Assembly (NCBI GenBank): GCA_025517485.1
Contig: JAOPKB010000005.1
Span: 124,001-188,000, forward strand
From: Natronoglomus mannanivorans
GTDB taxonomy: Archaea; Halobacteriota; Halobacteria; Halobacteriales; Natrialbaceae
Direction: 5' to 3'
Length of the DNA stretch: 64,000 nucleotides
The translations under genes and the position numbers were made by a program. Every line of letters starts with the position of its first letter. The first letter of the stretch is position 1. The notes under the pieces are model-generated. The model searched no databases and was not told where the DNA came from. It was given only the letters and a program-made list of their open reading frames with translations. Positions 34,836-43,966 of the stretch are shown here, piece after piece.

Positions 34836-35408
34836 ATGTTGAACGGTCCCGCAGGGGCAGAAGCGCTTCCGAAGGGTGAAATCTTCGAGGTACTCCGCAA
34901 TCAGCGCCGCCGGTACGTCCTCCAGTATCTCAAACAGGACGGTCGAGCAGTGGAGCTTGGCGACCTCGCCCAGCAAGTCGCCGCCTGGGAGTACGAGACG
35001 ACGCTCGAGGAGGTGACACCGGCACAGCGCAAGCGAGTGTACACGACACTCCAGCAGACACACCTTCCCAAGATGGACGAATCGGGTATTCTCTCGTTCG
35101 ATTCGGACCGGGGGATCATCGAGTCGACCACCCGAACGCAGGATATCAGTATCTATCTCGAGATCGTCCCCGGTCGAGAGTTCGCCTGGCGGGAACTCTA
35201 CCTCTCGCTGGGGGCGATCAGTTGTGCACTCGTCGCGGCCCTCTGGGGCGAGGTGTATCCGCTGACGAACCTATCGGATCTGACCTGGATGACGGTGATT
35301 GCCGTGACGTTCACGGCCACCGCAGCCGCACACATTTACTACGAACGAAACATGCGACTCGGCCACGGCGAGCAGCCCCCGGAGTTGAGTTACAGCGCGG
35401 ACGATTGA
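34836..35408 (+). CDS. DUF7344 winged-helix protein with two membrane segments
   Basis: 190-aa protein. Residues ~8-95 form the DUF7344 winged helix (GEIFEVLRNQRRRYVLQYLKQ, then QTHLPKMDESGILSFD). Two hydrophobic segments near 130-150 and 157-178 follow, so it is a membrane-tethered putative regulator. It shares the fold with the soluble protein at 11332-11811. Targets unknown; no partner gene adjacent. Confidence 0.86.
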   Translation: MLNGPAGAEALPKGEIFEVLRNQRRRYVLQYLKQDGRAVELGDLAQQVAAWEYETTLEEVTPAQRKRVYTTLQQTHLPKMDESGILSFDSDRGIIESTTRTQDISIYLEIVPGREFAWRELYLSLGAISCALVAALWGEVYPLTNLSDLTWMTVIAVTFTATAAAHIYYERNMRLGHGEQPPELSYSADD

Positions 35409-35519
35409 GCAGATCGTGCGAACTGGCAAATACCCCGACACGTCCACGTTCTGGGACTGCACGGACGGAACTGCCGGTCGTATCGTCAGCTTTTACTCGG
35501 TTAGCGCACGACCCACGAC

Positions 35520-36089
35520 ATGGACCAGTTGAAGCAGTCGTTGCTCGAGGCTCCCATTATCGAGAAGAACGGCTATCACTACTTCGTCCACCCGATCAGT
35601 GATGGCGTTCCCAAACTCGATCCCACTCTCCTCCGGGAGATCGTCATCCGCATCATCCGCAAGGCCGAACTCGAGGAGGTCGACCGGATCGTCACACCCG
35701 CAGCGATGGGCATCCACATCTCCACTGCAGTCTCGCTGATGACCGACATTCCGCTCACCGTGATCCGCAAGCGCGAGTACGGCCTCGAGGACGAGGTCGC
35801 CATCTCCCAGCAGACCGGCTACTCGGAGAACGAGATGTACATCAACGACGTCCGCGAGGGCGAGCGCGTGCTCGTCCTCGACGACGTGCTCTCGACCGGC
35901 GGGACCCTCGCCGCGGTGCTCGAGGCGCTCGACGAGATCGGGGCCGAAGTGATCGACACCGTCGCGGTCATCAAGAAGTCGGGTGGCGAGAACAAAGTCG
36001 AAGACGCCGGGTACCACGTCAAGACGCTGATCAACGTCGACGTCGTCGACGGTGAGGTCGTGATCGTCGACGAAGACGGCGACGACTAG
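35520..36089 (+). CDS. hpt: Hypoxanthine/guanine phosphoribosyltransferase (archaeal type)
   Basis: Salvages hypoxanthine and guanine with PRPP. The PRPP loop is [16 protein letters not shown] at about residue 115-130, and the N-terminal region ([22 protein letters not shown]) is the archaeal APRT-like hood. 189 aa is normal for the family. The TATA-like gcttttactcgg is ~27 nt before ATG 35520. Adenylosuccinate synthase, the next purine enzyme, lies 1 kb downstream on the other strand. Confidence 0.93.
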   Translation: MDQLKQSLLEAPIIEKNGYHYFVHPISDGVPKLDPTLLREIVIRIIRKAELEEVDRIVTPAAMGIHISTAVSLMTDIPLTVIRKREYGLEDEVAISQQTGYSENEMYINDVREGERVLVLDDVLSTGGTLAAVLEALDEIGAEVIDTVAVIKKSGGENKVEDAGYHVKTLINVDVVDGEVVIVDEDGDD

Positions 36090-36182
36090 GGCAGGTAGTG
36101 TTTTTTCGGAGAGGTCCATCCCACAGCGAGCGTTCGGGACGCATCGTCCGCGCTCCCGGTGTTCGTGCGATGGAATCACTCG

Positions 36183-37091
36183 TCACCGATCTCGAGCCGT
36201 AATCGCCGAATCGACGACCTCGAGTTCCTCGTCGAGTTCGACGACGAGTTCCTCGTCCTCGAGTGGGATCCGGACCGAAAACCGCCACGGGTCGGTGTCG
36301 AGAACGGTCGTGGTCCGGCCGGTGACTGCCCACTCGAGTGTCCACTCGGGGACGGCCGTGAGGTCCGTTCCGTGGTCGTAGTAGAAGGAGATCGTGACGG
36401 GATGGTAGAGTAACACCTGAGAGATGGGCATGTATTGAAACCCCGTACAGTCGGTACAGTGGTAGACGACGTAGGCGTCGAAGTCACGGGTGTCGTGAAG
36501 CGAAGGGAGTGAGCCGTCACCGGCGTGGATGTCGGCGGTTACCTCGCTGGCACACCACGGACACTGGCCGGACGTCGTCGCGTCCAGCATCGTTCTGCTC
36601 CGTCGATGAACCGCCCGAAGCAGTTCGTCTTCGCTCCGGTCGCGGAGTCCGTGGGACGGAAAGTAGATATCCGTATAATTCGCGTCACAGGAGGGACACC
36701 GAACCCTAAACAGCGTCTCGTACAGATGGGCTTCGATGGAGTCTCCGCACCGGTGACAATCCGTTCCGACGGCGAATCTCTCGATCGTGGATTCGACGTT
36801 GTCGGTGAGCAACCCTGCGACGATCGTCCGGTAGAGAACCATCCCCGGCCACCGAAGCCGGTACCCGTCGTCCTCCTTGGCGACGTAGTTCCCGACCAAT
36901 TTCTTCAGGTGGTAGTTGAAGCGGCCAGAGTCACGGATATCGACACGAGATTTGAGCTCGGCGTAGGGGAGCGTCGGAATCCCCGTTTCGGGTGACGCAG
37001 TCGCCCGTCCCAGCTCCCGTATGATCCGGACGCGGGTGTCGTCGGCGAGTAGCGAGAACGCAGTCTCCTGGTCGAGTTCTTCGTCGGACAT
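36183..37091 (-). CDS. ArsR-type winged-helix regulator with DUF7351 zinc-ribbon C-terminus
   Basis: 302-aa regulator. Residues ~8-85 are an ArsR-like winged helix (FSLLADDTRVRIIRELGRA ... GRFNYHLKKLVGNYVAKEDDGYRL). The rest carries paired cysteines in CHRCGD, VRCPSCDANY, CPWCASE and CTDCTG, typical of the haloarchaeal DUF7351 type with two zinc ribbons. Predicted DNA-binding repressor or activator; the signal is unknown. Transcribed toward hpt and separate from purA upstream. Confidence 0.87.
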   Translation of the reverse strand: MSDEELDQETAFSLLADDTRVRIIRELGRATASPETGIPTLPYAELKSRVDIRDSGRFNYHLKKLVGNYVAKEDDGYRLRWPGMVLYRTIVAGLLTDNVESTIERFAVGTDCHRCGDSIEAHLYETLFRVRCPSCDANYTDIYFPSHGLRDRSEDELLRAVHRRSRTMLDATTSGQCPWCASEVTADIHAGDGSLPSLHDTRDFDAYVVYHCTDCTGFQYMPISQVLLYHPVTISFYYDHGTDLTAVPEWTLEWAVTGRTTTVLDTDPWRFSVRIPLEDEELVVELDEELEVVDSAITARDR

Positions 37092-37133
37092 CGTTGTGTT
37101 GCGTACTGGTTGAGAGACTGTTTCCGGCGCTTT

Positions 37134-38459
37134 TCAATCCTCGGACGAATCGAACGGGTGCCGTCGGACGATCGTCTCGTCTCGGCCCGGTCCGATGCCG
37201 ACCGCGTACACGGGGACGCCGAGTTCCGTGCTCACGTAATCGACGTACGTTCGCGCGGCGTCGGGAAGCGCATCGTAGCCGTCGTCCCGTATTTCACTCC
37301 AGTCTCTATCCGACCACGTCTCGACAGTTCTGTACTCGGGCGTACACCTGGCCCACGCCGCCGTCGTCGACGGAACGTCGGTCACCCTCTCACCGTCGAG
37401 TTCGTAGGCCTCACAGACCTTCAGCTCCTCGAAGCCCCCGAGCGCGTCGACGTGATTGAGCACGATTCCGGTGAATCCGTTCACTCGAGCCGCGTGCCGG
37501 AGCATCGGCACGTCCAGCCACCCGATCCGACGAGGGCGGCCCGTGACGGTGCCGAATCCACCGACCTCCTCTCGAACTCTCGAGGCCGATTCCTCGCTCA
37601 ACTCGGTCGGCATCGGACCGCTCCCGACTCGAGAGAGGTAGGCTTTCACCACGCCGATAATTTGGCCGTCCGCAACCGCGGATGGGTCGACGCCGGTCCC
37701 GGTTATCGCACCCCCGGCGGTCGGGTTCGACGACGTGACGAACGGATAGTTTCCGTGGTCGACGTCGATGTGCGTCCCCTGAGCGCCCTCGAAGAGGACG
37801 TTCGCTCCGTCACGGGCCATTTCGGTGAGAACGGAACCCGCATTGACGATCATCCCCTCGCTCTCGAGCCGGTCTCCGAACGCTCGGAACGTCTCGAAGA
37901 GGTGATCGACGTCGAATTCGATCCCGGTGTCGACGTCGAAGATGTCTTCGGCGAGTCGGCGCTTTTTCGGGACGGTGTACTCGAGACGGTCGCGGAGAAC
38001 CGTCTCGTCTAACAGTTCTCCGACCCGGATTCCGCGGCGACCCGCTTTGTCCTCGTAGGCTGGCCCGATGCCGTTCCCGGTCGTCCCGACCGCCTGATCC
38101 TCGTCGGTCTTCGACGTCTCTTCGGCTCGGTCTAACACCCGGTGATACGGAAAGACGACGTGTGCGCGACTGGAGACGCGAACGTCAGGATTTAGTCCTC
38201 GCGTTCGAAGCGTCTCGATCTCGTCGAACAGTGTCTCGAGGTTCAGGACGCAGCCGTTGCCGAGGACGCCGGTCTTCCCCCGAATAACGCCGCTGGGGAT
38301 GAGACGCAGCTTGTACTCTTCACCGTCGTGGACGACCGTATGACCGGCGTTGTCACCACCCTGATACCGGACGACGACGTCCGCGTCTTCGCTGAATAGA
38401 TCGACGACGCCGCCTTTCCCTTCGTCTCCCAGTTGGGATCCGATGACTGTTGCGTTCAC
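37134..38459 (-). CDS. purA: Adenylosuccinate synthase
   Basis: GTP-dependent conversion of IMP and aspartate to adenylosuccinate. 441 aa. The GTP-binding loop GDEGKGGVVD is near the N-terminus, then GGDNAGHTVV, TTGNGIGPAYEDK, FEGAQGTHIDVDHG and NHVDALGG. The open frame runs to 38504, but GTG 38459 (MNATVIGSQLGDEGKG) matches the family start and lies ~22 nt after the TATA-like ttgtaaatacc. Confidence 0.94.
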   Translation of the reverse strand: MNATVIGSQLGDEGKGGVVDLFSEDADVVVRYQGGDNAGHTVVHDGEEYKLRLIPSGVIRGKTGVLGNGCVLNLETLFDEIETLRTRGLNPDVRVSSRAHVVFPYHRVLDRAEETSKTDEDQAVGTTGNGIGPAYEDKAGRRGIRVGELLDETVLRDRLEYTVPKKRRLAEDIFDVDTGIEFDVDHLFETFRAFGDRLESEGMIVNAGSVLTEMARDGANVLFEGAQGTHIDVDHGNYPFVTSSNPTAGGAITGTGVDPSAVADGQIIGVVKAYLSRVGSGPMPTELSEESASRVREEVGGFGTVTGRPRRIGWLDVPMLRHAARVNGFTGIVLNHVDALGGFEELKVCEAYELDGERVTDVPSTTAAWARCTPEYRTVETWSDRDWSEIRDDGYDALPDAARTYVDYVSTELGVPVYAVGIGPGRDETIVRRHPFDSSED

Positions 38460-38571
38460 GAACCGGACTACACGGGTATTTACAATAGCCGTTCTGTGAA
38501 TCACGCTTCACACGGGCTGCGGGGGAGTGGAAGTGAGAGGCGGAGTACCATCGTACGACGGGATTTGCGAG

Positions 38572-39828
38572 CTATCGAGGTCGGTCGACCTCGTGTCGCG
38601 GGTCGAGTGCATCCCGCAACGCGTCGCCGAGGAAGTTGAACGCGAGAACGGTCAGAAAGAGAAAGAGTCCGGGAATCGTCGACACCCACCAGGCGGTCGC
38701 GAGTTCGCTCTGGCCGTCCGCGATGATCCGACCCCACGACCAGACGGCGGGATCGCCGAAGCCGAGGAAGGCGACGACAGCCTCGTAGAGGATCAAAACG
38801 GGAATCGACAGCGTCGCTGCGGTGATGATCGTGTTCGAGACGTTGGGAACGACGTGGCGTCGGATGATAGACCAGCGACTCGCACCCGCGGCCTCGGCGG
38901 CTGTGATGTACGTCGCCGTACTTCGCTGGAGGGCTTCGCTCCTGATCAGTCGCGCCTGTCCGCCCCAGGTCGTGACCGCCAGAATGAGGATCAACACGAA
39001 CAGGTTCCCGCCGTAGACGTAGACCAAGAAGAGAACGAGAAAGAACGACGGGAAGGTCATGACGAGATCGACGACTCGCATCAGGACGTCGTCGATCCGG
39101 CCGCCGACGAACGCCGCCGTCGTCCCGACGACCGTCGAGAGCCCGATGCTGATCGCCGTCGCGACGAGACCGACCTGCATGCTCACCCGCATCCCGACGA
39201 CGGTGATCGCGAGGAGGTCTTCGCCGTTTCGCGTCGTTCCGAACGGATGCGCCCACGTGCCACCGAATCCGACCGGCGGGACGTGCCCGAGTTCCCACTG
39301 GGCCTGTGGATAGCCGAGGACGAACGGTCCGACGAGTCCGAGGACGAAGACGATGGCCAGAAACACGAGACTCGCGACCGCAACCGTATTTCGCCTGATC
39401 CGCCGCCAGTAGTACCGTGTCAGCCGTGGGTTCGCCCACAGCGGCACGACGACGCCCCAGAAGCCGACCAGCAGCGTCAACCCGAACAGCCAGTCGACGT
39501 TCGTCGGCGTCAGTCCTACCCCCGAGAGCCCGAACCCGAACCCGAACAGTGGCTCGTGGCTCGAGCGAGTACTGAAATCGTACGCCCATAGCACCACGTA
39601 CAGACACAGCGAACAGGCGGTCGCGAGCTCCCGTCGGGTGAGGCGTCGGCGGTCCTCGTAGGCCGTCCAGTCGACGGTGTCGAAGGTGGGACCGTCGGTG
39701 TCGGTGGCAGTGAGGGTGGAGGTATCAGTACCAGTCGCAGTCGCCGTTCCAACTCCACTCTCGCCGTCGGCCTCACCCTCGTTTTCGGACCCACTCCCGG
39801 TCCCAGCACCGCCCCTGCCCCCGATCAT
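38572..39828 (-). CDS. dppC: ABC transporter permease (DppC/OppC family)
   Basis: 418-aa inner-membrane permease for di- or oligopeptides. After a hydrophilic Gly/Thr/Asp-rich N-terminus of ~50 residues come two hydrophobic segments not usual in the family (~70-90 and 110-130), then the DppC core with AHPFGTTRNGEDLLA, six spans and the ATPase-coupling EAAGASRWSIIRRHVVPN (EAA loop). The start ATG 39828 overlaps the dppB stop in ATGA. The protein is ~120 residues longer than the usual DppC. Confidence 0.92.
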   Translation of the reverse strand: MIGGRGGAGTGSGSENEGEADGESGVGTATATGTDTSTLTATDTDGPTFDTVDWTAYEDRRRLTRRELATACSLCLYVVLWAYDFSTRSSHEPLFGFGFGLSGVGLTPTNVDWLFGLTLLVGFWGVVVPLWANPRLTRYYWRRIRRNTVAVASLVFLAIVFVLGLVGPFVLGYPQAQWELGHVPPVGFGGTWAHPFGTTRNGEDLLAITVVGMRVSMQVGLVATAISIGLSTVVGTTAAFVGGRIDDVLMRVVDLVMTFPSFFLVLFLVYVYGGNLFVLILILAVTTWGGQARLIRSEALQRSTATYITAAEAAGASRWSIIRRHVVPNVSNTIITAATLSIPVLILYEAVVAFLGFGDPAVWSWGRIIADGQSELATAWWVSTIPGLFLFLTVLAFNFLGDALRDALDPRHEVDRPR

Positions 39829-40817
39829 CGAGACCGCCCCTCGTAGTCGATTCGCGGATCGAGCATCGTGTACGCCACGTCTTGACACAGGTTCGCGACG
39901 ATCGTCAGAAAGACCGGAATCAGCGTCGTCGCGAGCACGAGCGGCGTGTCCATCCGCACTAGCGCCTGATAGCTCACGTACCCCAGCCCCGGAATGCCGA
40001 AGATCACCTCGACGACGTACGCCGTCGCGAAGATGATCCCCACGAAGTCGGCGATCAGGATCGTGATCAGGGGCACCATTGCCGGTCGGAACACGTGCCG
40101 TACCGTCACCTGCAACTCGCTGAGCCCCTTCGATCGAGCCGTCTTGACCCACGCCGCACCGACGTACTCGAGCGCTTCTGCCCGAGCGTAGCGCATCTCG
40201 GAGGCGATCGCCGCCGTCGCGAGGACGGTGATCGGCAGGATCAGAGACGACAGATGCGCGAGCGACCAGAAGGGGACCTCGCTGTCGTAACTGATCGGTG
40301 TGAGCCCCAGCAGTTCGCCGAACACCAGGATGAGGACGATCGCGAACCAGAAGTTGGGAATGCTGATCCCGAAGAAGGCGACGAACGTCGCCGCGTAGTC
40401 GGTTTTCGTGTACTGGTGGGTCGCCGAGTAGAGTCCGATGGCGAAACCGAGGACCACCGCGAGGACGGTCGCCGGGATGACGGTCATCGCGGAGTACACC
40501 CATGCGTCGGCGATCACCGCGGTGACGGGTTCGTTGTAGGTGAACGATTCGCCCCAGTCGAAGGTAGCCATCGAGACCATGTAGTCGACGTACTGCTCGG
40601 AGAGCGAACTCCCCTCACCACGTCGCTGCTCGAGGATTGCTCGAGTCTCGGTCGGATCACCGCCGCTCTGGGCGGCCTCCCATGCGGCCTGACTAGTCTC
40701 CGGATTCGGTGACGCCGATAGGATACCGAACGTGACGGTCAGGACGAACCACGTCGCGACCACTGCCCAGAGGAGCCGCCAGCCGACGTATCGCGTCATG
40801 CCCGATTTCGTACTCAT
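39825..40817 (-). CDS. dppB: ABC transporter permease (DppB/OppB family)
   Basis: 330-aa permease. Characteristic N-terminus YVGWRLLWAVVATWFVLTVTFGI, the periplasmic loop, and five C-terminal spans with the EAA loop (VKTARSKGLSELQVTVRHVFRPAM) are all visible. ATG 40817 is used; ATG 40799 (MTRYVGW) is an alternative and closer to family length. A hexamer repeat rich in ctcgtg lies just upstream. Coupled to dppC. Confidence 0.92.
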   Translation of the reverse strand: MSTKSGMTRYVGWRLLWAVVATWFVLTVTFGILSASPNPETSQAAWEAAQSGGDPTETRAILEQRRGEGSSLSEQYVDYMVSMATFDWGESFTYNEPVTAVIADAWVYSAMTVIPATVLAVVLGFAIGLYSATHQYTKTDYAATFVAFFGISIPNFWFAIVLILVFGELLGLTPISYDSEVPFWSLAHLSSLILPITVLATAAIASEMRYARAEALEYVGAAWVKTARSKGLSELQVTVRHVFRPAMVPLITILIADFVGIIFATAYVVEVIFGIPGLGYVSYQALVRMDTPLVLATTLIPVFLTIVANLCQDVAYTMLDPRIDYEGRSR

Positions 40818-40868
40818 GCTCGTGCTCGTACCCGTATTCGTGCTCGTACTCGTGTCCCCGTCCGACCG
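40818..40868. repeat. Imperfect hexanucleotide repeat upstream of dppB
   Basis: The stretch from about 40806 to 40858 is built of ctcgtg/ctcgta/ttcgtg units, about eight in tandem. On the minus strand the same DNA would read as a His-Glu-Tyr repeat. It sits in the gap between the binding-protein gene and dppB and could affect translation start of dppB. Confidence 0.6.
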
Positions 40869-41097
40869 ACAGGGTCACCCCACCGTCCTGCCGTCCTATC
40901 GCCATCTCCGTGGCCCTACCGCCGTCTCCGTCGCCCCACCGCCATCTCTCTCTTTGTTCTGCCGTCTACGTGACGTTGCCTCGCAGACCGTAGACGAACG
41001 GTCTGGGACAGTCACGTACGTGCCACTCGCCTCGTCGAACCGATCGCGTTCTCGACGGTTATATCCGTTGACACGCGGTGGCGTCGATCAGCGAGAC

Positions 41098-42966
41098 TCA
41101 GTCGTGAAGGCCCTCAGTCGCCCAGAAGGTCTGGTTCTTGTATCCCCAGGAGGGGGAGACTGACTCGGTGTGGACGACTTCCCGCTGATACCCGTGCACC
41201 CTGTTGTCGAAGAGCATGAAGTTAAACGGTTGGTCGCGGCTCAAGATTCCGAAAATCTCCGCGAATCGGTCCTGCTGTGTCTCGAGGTCGTCCGCGCTCA
41301 TCGCATCCGAAAACAGCCCCTCGAGGTCGTCTTCTGGAACGTATCCGAAGAAATTGAACGAGCCGCCCTGGGTGAACACCGGTGCGTTGCTGCCCGGCGA
41401 ATAGGGGAAGGTGTTGAGACTGATCGACCACATGAGGTCCCAGTCGTCGCTACTCGTGTACTCGTCACGATCGCCAGCGTTGAAGACCGCGTTGCCGCTG
41501 TCGTCTTCCTGTTCGGCGTATCGTTCGAACAGGACGTCCGCTGGCGTCGCTCGCTGGTCGACCGCGATCCCCAGCTCGTCCAGTGCGTCGGCGATGTAGC
41601 GACCGGTATCCTCGTAGACCGTTTCGCCGGTCTGGTATACCAGATCGAGCTGGACCTGCGTCCCCTCCGGACCGAGGAGGGTGTCGCCGTCGTAGCCGTA
41701 CTCGCCGGAGAGTTCCTCGGCCAGCAACGACCGTGCTTGCTCGGGGTCGTAACTCTCGCCGTCGCCGAACGGCGTGACGTGTGAATCGTCGTAAAACTCG
41801 GAGTAGGTCGGTTGAAACGTGTGGGCGGTTTCCGCGTTCCCGTCGAAGATGTGGTCGACGACTGTCCGCTTGTCGATCGCCATACTCAACGCCTGCCGGA
41901 CACGGCGATTCCGAAGCGGTTCCCAGCCGTTTGCACGCTGGTTGTACACGGTGATCCTGTTGAACGGTGTCGGTGTGGAAACGACCGTGATATCGTCGTC
42001 GTCCTCGAACGACTGTGCTTGGTCGGCGGGCAGTTCAGTGTAGGTAAGTCCGCCCGACCGAAACTCGGAGAGACGAGTGCTCTGGGTAGGCAGAACGCGA
42101 ATGACGTACCGATCGAAGTAGGGAGCGTCGGCCCAATCGTCGGCGTCCGGCTCGGTCCCCTGACGATAATAGTCGTCGTTTCGGGTCCCGACGTAGCGGT
42201 CCTCGAGGTCTCGGCGCTCGAACTCGTAGGGGCCGAGGTTTCCTGCGTACCGGAACTCGAGAACTTCGTCGGCGGTATTCAACGCCTCACCAGCCCCGTC
42301 GTCACCGTCCTGCCAGTCCTGATAGTACGGCTCGGTCAGGGCCCGGGGCAGAATCGACGTTCCCCACATCGTCGGTCGCTTGACGAACAGCGGGTCGGAC
42401 TGCTCGAGTTCGACGACGAACGTGTGCCGGTCTTCGGCGTCGACCGATTCGACGTTGCGCCAGTCGTCCCGCCCGAGGTATCCCACCCAGTTTTCGTCGG
42501 TGTCGATCACGTTGTGGTAGAACCAGACCCAGTCGTCGGCGGTCATCGCGCCGTAGTCACCGCCCCACTCGAGGGAGTCGCGGAGCGTGAACGCGTAGGT
42601 ATCGTTGCCCCGGTTCTCGTAGTCGTCGACCCAGAGGCTGTAGAAGTCGCCGTTCTCGTCTAAGGTGTAAGCACCGTCGAGGTGGAGGCCGATCCGAAGC
42701 GAGGACGCGTAATCGTTGACCCAGTACGGACTCAGGTTGCTCGCCTCCATCGGGACTGCCTGAATCCACTCCGTCTGGATCTCACGGTCGTGTTGTTCGG
42801 TGGGGTCGGGATCAGTTCCGGTTTCGGTCTCGGTCCCGTTCCCGTTCTCATTTCCGTTCGCGCCGGATCCGTCGTCAGTCGTACAGCCGGCGATGGCAGC
42901 GATTCCACCACTGGTGGCCGCGAGAACTGCCCGTCGAGAAAGGAAAGACGGTCCAGCGGAAGGCAT
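41098..42966 (-). CDS. ABC transporter substrate-binding lipoprotein (family 5, peptide/nickel)
   Basis: 622-aa extracytoplasmic solute-binding protein. A Tat-type signal LSRRAVLAATSGG ends in the lipobox IAGC with Cys28 as lipidation site; a Thr/Glu/Asn-rich linker (~30-55) follows. The mature part is SBP_bac_5-like (QAVPMEASNLSPYW..., the late NAPVFTQGG region). It heads the dpp operon and is followed by dppB after 280 bp. ATG 42966 lies 27 nt after TATA box tatata at 42991-42996. Confidence 0.9.
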   Translation of the reverse strand: MPSAGPSFLSRRAVLAATSGGIAAIAGCTTDDGSGANGNENGNGTETETGTDPDPTEQHDREIQTEWIQAVPMEASNLSPYWVNDYASSLRIGLHLDGAYTLDENGDFYSLWVDDYENRGNDTYAFTLRDSLEWGGDYGAMTADDWVWFYHNVIDTDENWVGYLGRDDWRNVESVDAEDRHTFVVELEQSDPLFVKRPTMWGTSILPRALTEPYYQDWQDGDDGAGEALNTADEVLEFRYAGNLGPYEFERRDLEDRYVGTRNDDYYRQGTEPDADDWADAPYFDRYVIRVLPTQSTRLSEFRSGGLTYTELPADQAQSFEDDDDITVVSTPTPFNRITVYNQRANGWEPLRNRRVRQALSMAIDKRTVVDHIFDGNAETAHTFQPTYSEFYDDSHVTPFGDGESYDPEQARSLLAEELSGEYGYDGDTLLGPEGTQVQLDLVYQTGETVYEDTGRYIADALDELGIAVDQRATPADVLFERYAEQEDDSGNAVFNAGDRDEYTSSDDWDLMWSISLNTFPYSPGSNAPVFTQGGSFNFFGYVPEDDLEGLFSDAMSADDLETQQDRFAEIFGILSRDQPFNFMLFDNRVHGYQREVVHTESVSPSWGYKNQTFWATEGLHD

Positions 42967-42990
42967 TACCCAGTGATGAAACCAAACAAG

Positions 42991-42996
42991 TATATA
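42991..42996 (-). promoter_or_regulatory. TATA box of the peptide-transporter operon
   Basis: A tatata hexamer (minus strand ctatatacttg) centred 27 nt before the substrate-binding protein ATG at 42966 predicts a leaderless mRNA. Confidence 0.6.
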
Positions 42997-43135
42997 GATT
43001 GTGATCCGGAAGTACAACCCCGATAGATAAGAGATCTGTAACTCGTTTTCCGAGAATTTCGGGTGTGTATATCGTCTGACGAATCGACGACAGTTTCGTT
43101 TTGAACAGGGACGTTCGTGGGTCCTCGTCTTTCTC

Positions 43136-43300
43136 TCAAGCCGAATCGCCGACGACCCTCGTTCTCGAGTGAACCGCCTCGGGGGCACGCTCCTCGTTCA
43201 TCTGTAGATCGACGGTGTAGTAACGGGGTTCGAATCGATAGGGAGAGACGGTGAACGCCCCGAGGCCGAGGTCGAGCCCCCAGGACGGTTCGCCACCGTG
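43136..43300 (-). pseudogene. Possible C-terminal gene remnant beside tRNA-iMet
   Basis: In one minus-strand frame 54 residues read like real protein (for example GLDLGLGAFTVSPYRFEPRY and TVDLQMNEERAPEAVHSRT), ending at TGA 43136 and cut off upstream by a TAG at 43301-43303. The frame next to it upstream (FAEIDFTNGEYSTVANRP) also looks coding, which would fit one frameshift. No start codon fits. The remaining 170 bp toward 42967 is promoter and spacer. Family not recognised; evidence is composition only. Confidence 0.4.
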
Positions 43301-43339
43301 CTATACTCGCCGTTCGTGAAGTCGATTTCGGCAAAAGTA

Positions 43340-43414
43340 TAGCGGGAGGTAGATTTGAACTACCGATCTGCGGGTTATGAGCCCGCCGGAATCTCCTGGC
43401 TATCCCATCCCGCT
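43340..43414 (-). tRNA. Initiator tRNA-Met (anticodon CAT)
   Basis: 75-nt tRNA on the minus strand. Acceptor AGCGGGA pairs with TCCCGCT, discriminator A at 43340. The anticodon stem GCGGG/CCCGC around CTCATAA has three G:C pairs next to the loop, the hallmark of initiator tRNA. The T arm includes GGTAG-TTCAAAT-CTACC. CCA is not encoded. No intron. Confidence 0.93.
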
Positions 43415-43474
43415 ATCACTTCATAACCCGGTGCACTAGTTAAGGGTTGTGATTCGGCTACCGTATGCGGGTTT

Positions 43475-43924
43475 CTACCGTTCGTCGTGTTGGACCTGCC
43501 AGGTGTAGAGACTCTCGAGACTGTAGTTGACGAAGAAGCCGACACCAATCCCGACGACGTTCGCCGCCATGTACCAGACACCGAAGCCGTACACGAGGCC
43601 GGTCAGAACCGACAGCGTGACGAGAAAGCCACCCGCTCGGACCACGTTCGACCGCAAGAATCGCCGTCCGATCGCGTCGACGTCGGTGCTCCCGAAGTCC
43701 GAAAACGTCCAGCGCTCGTTGATCACGAAGATCACGATAATCGCCAGTTCCCAGGCGATCACCTTCGCGACGACCGGTCCCAACACGGTGAGTTCGACGA
43801 GCGCGAACAGTGCGAGGTTGTCCACGGCCGCACCGACGAGCCCGACCGAGGCGAACTGGCCGAGTCGAACCGAGTACAGCGCCTCGAGGCGCGTTCGAAC
43901 CGTCTCGAGAAACGACTCACTCAT
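43475..43924 (-). CDS. GtrA-family membrane protein
   Basis: 149-aa protein with four predicted spans, at about 23-42, 48-70, 95-115 and 118-138, and the family cue FVINERWTFSD between the second and third. GtrA-like proteins help move polyprenyl-linked sugars across the membrane. The upstream gene on the same strand is a GT2 glycosyltransferase, making a two-gene glycolipid unit. A tandem 7-bp repeat separates them. Confidence 0.9.
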   Translation of the reverse strand: MSESFLETVRTRLEALYSVRLGQFASVGLVGAAVDNLALFALVELTVLGPVVAKVIAWELAIIVIFVINERWTFSDFGSTDVDAIGRRFLRSNVVRAGGFLVTLSVLTGLVYGFGVWYMAANVVGIGVGFFVNYSLESLYTWQVQHDER

Positions 43925-43966
43925 CGTTCATCGTTCGTCGTTCGTCGTTCGTCGTTCATCGTTCCT
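43925..43966. repeat. 7-bp tandem repeat between GtrA and GT2 genes
   Basis: About six imperfect units of cgttcgt/cgttcat fill the 31-bp gap and the edges of the two genes. They run through the GtrA start and the GT2 stop, so unit-number changes would alter spacing or the GT2 C-terminus. Confidence 0.7.

Noticed and set aside
40693-40905. 70-aa ORF with His-Glu-Tyr repeat
   Set aside because: Reading of a hexamer repeat in the other frame upstream of dppB; no start or family support.
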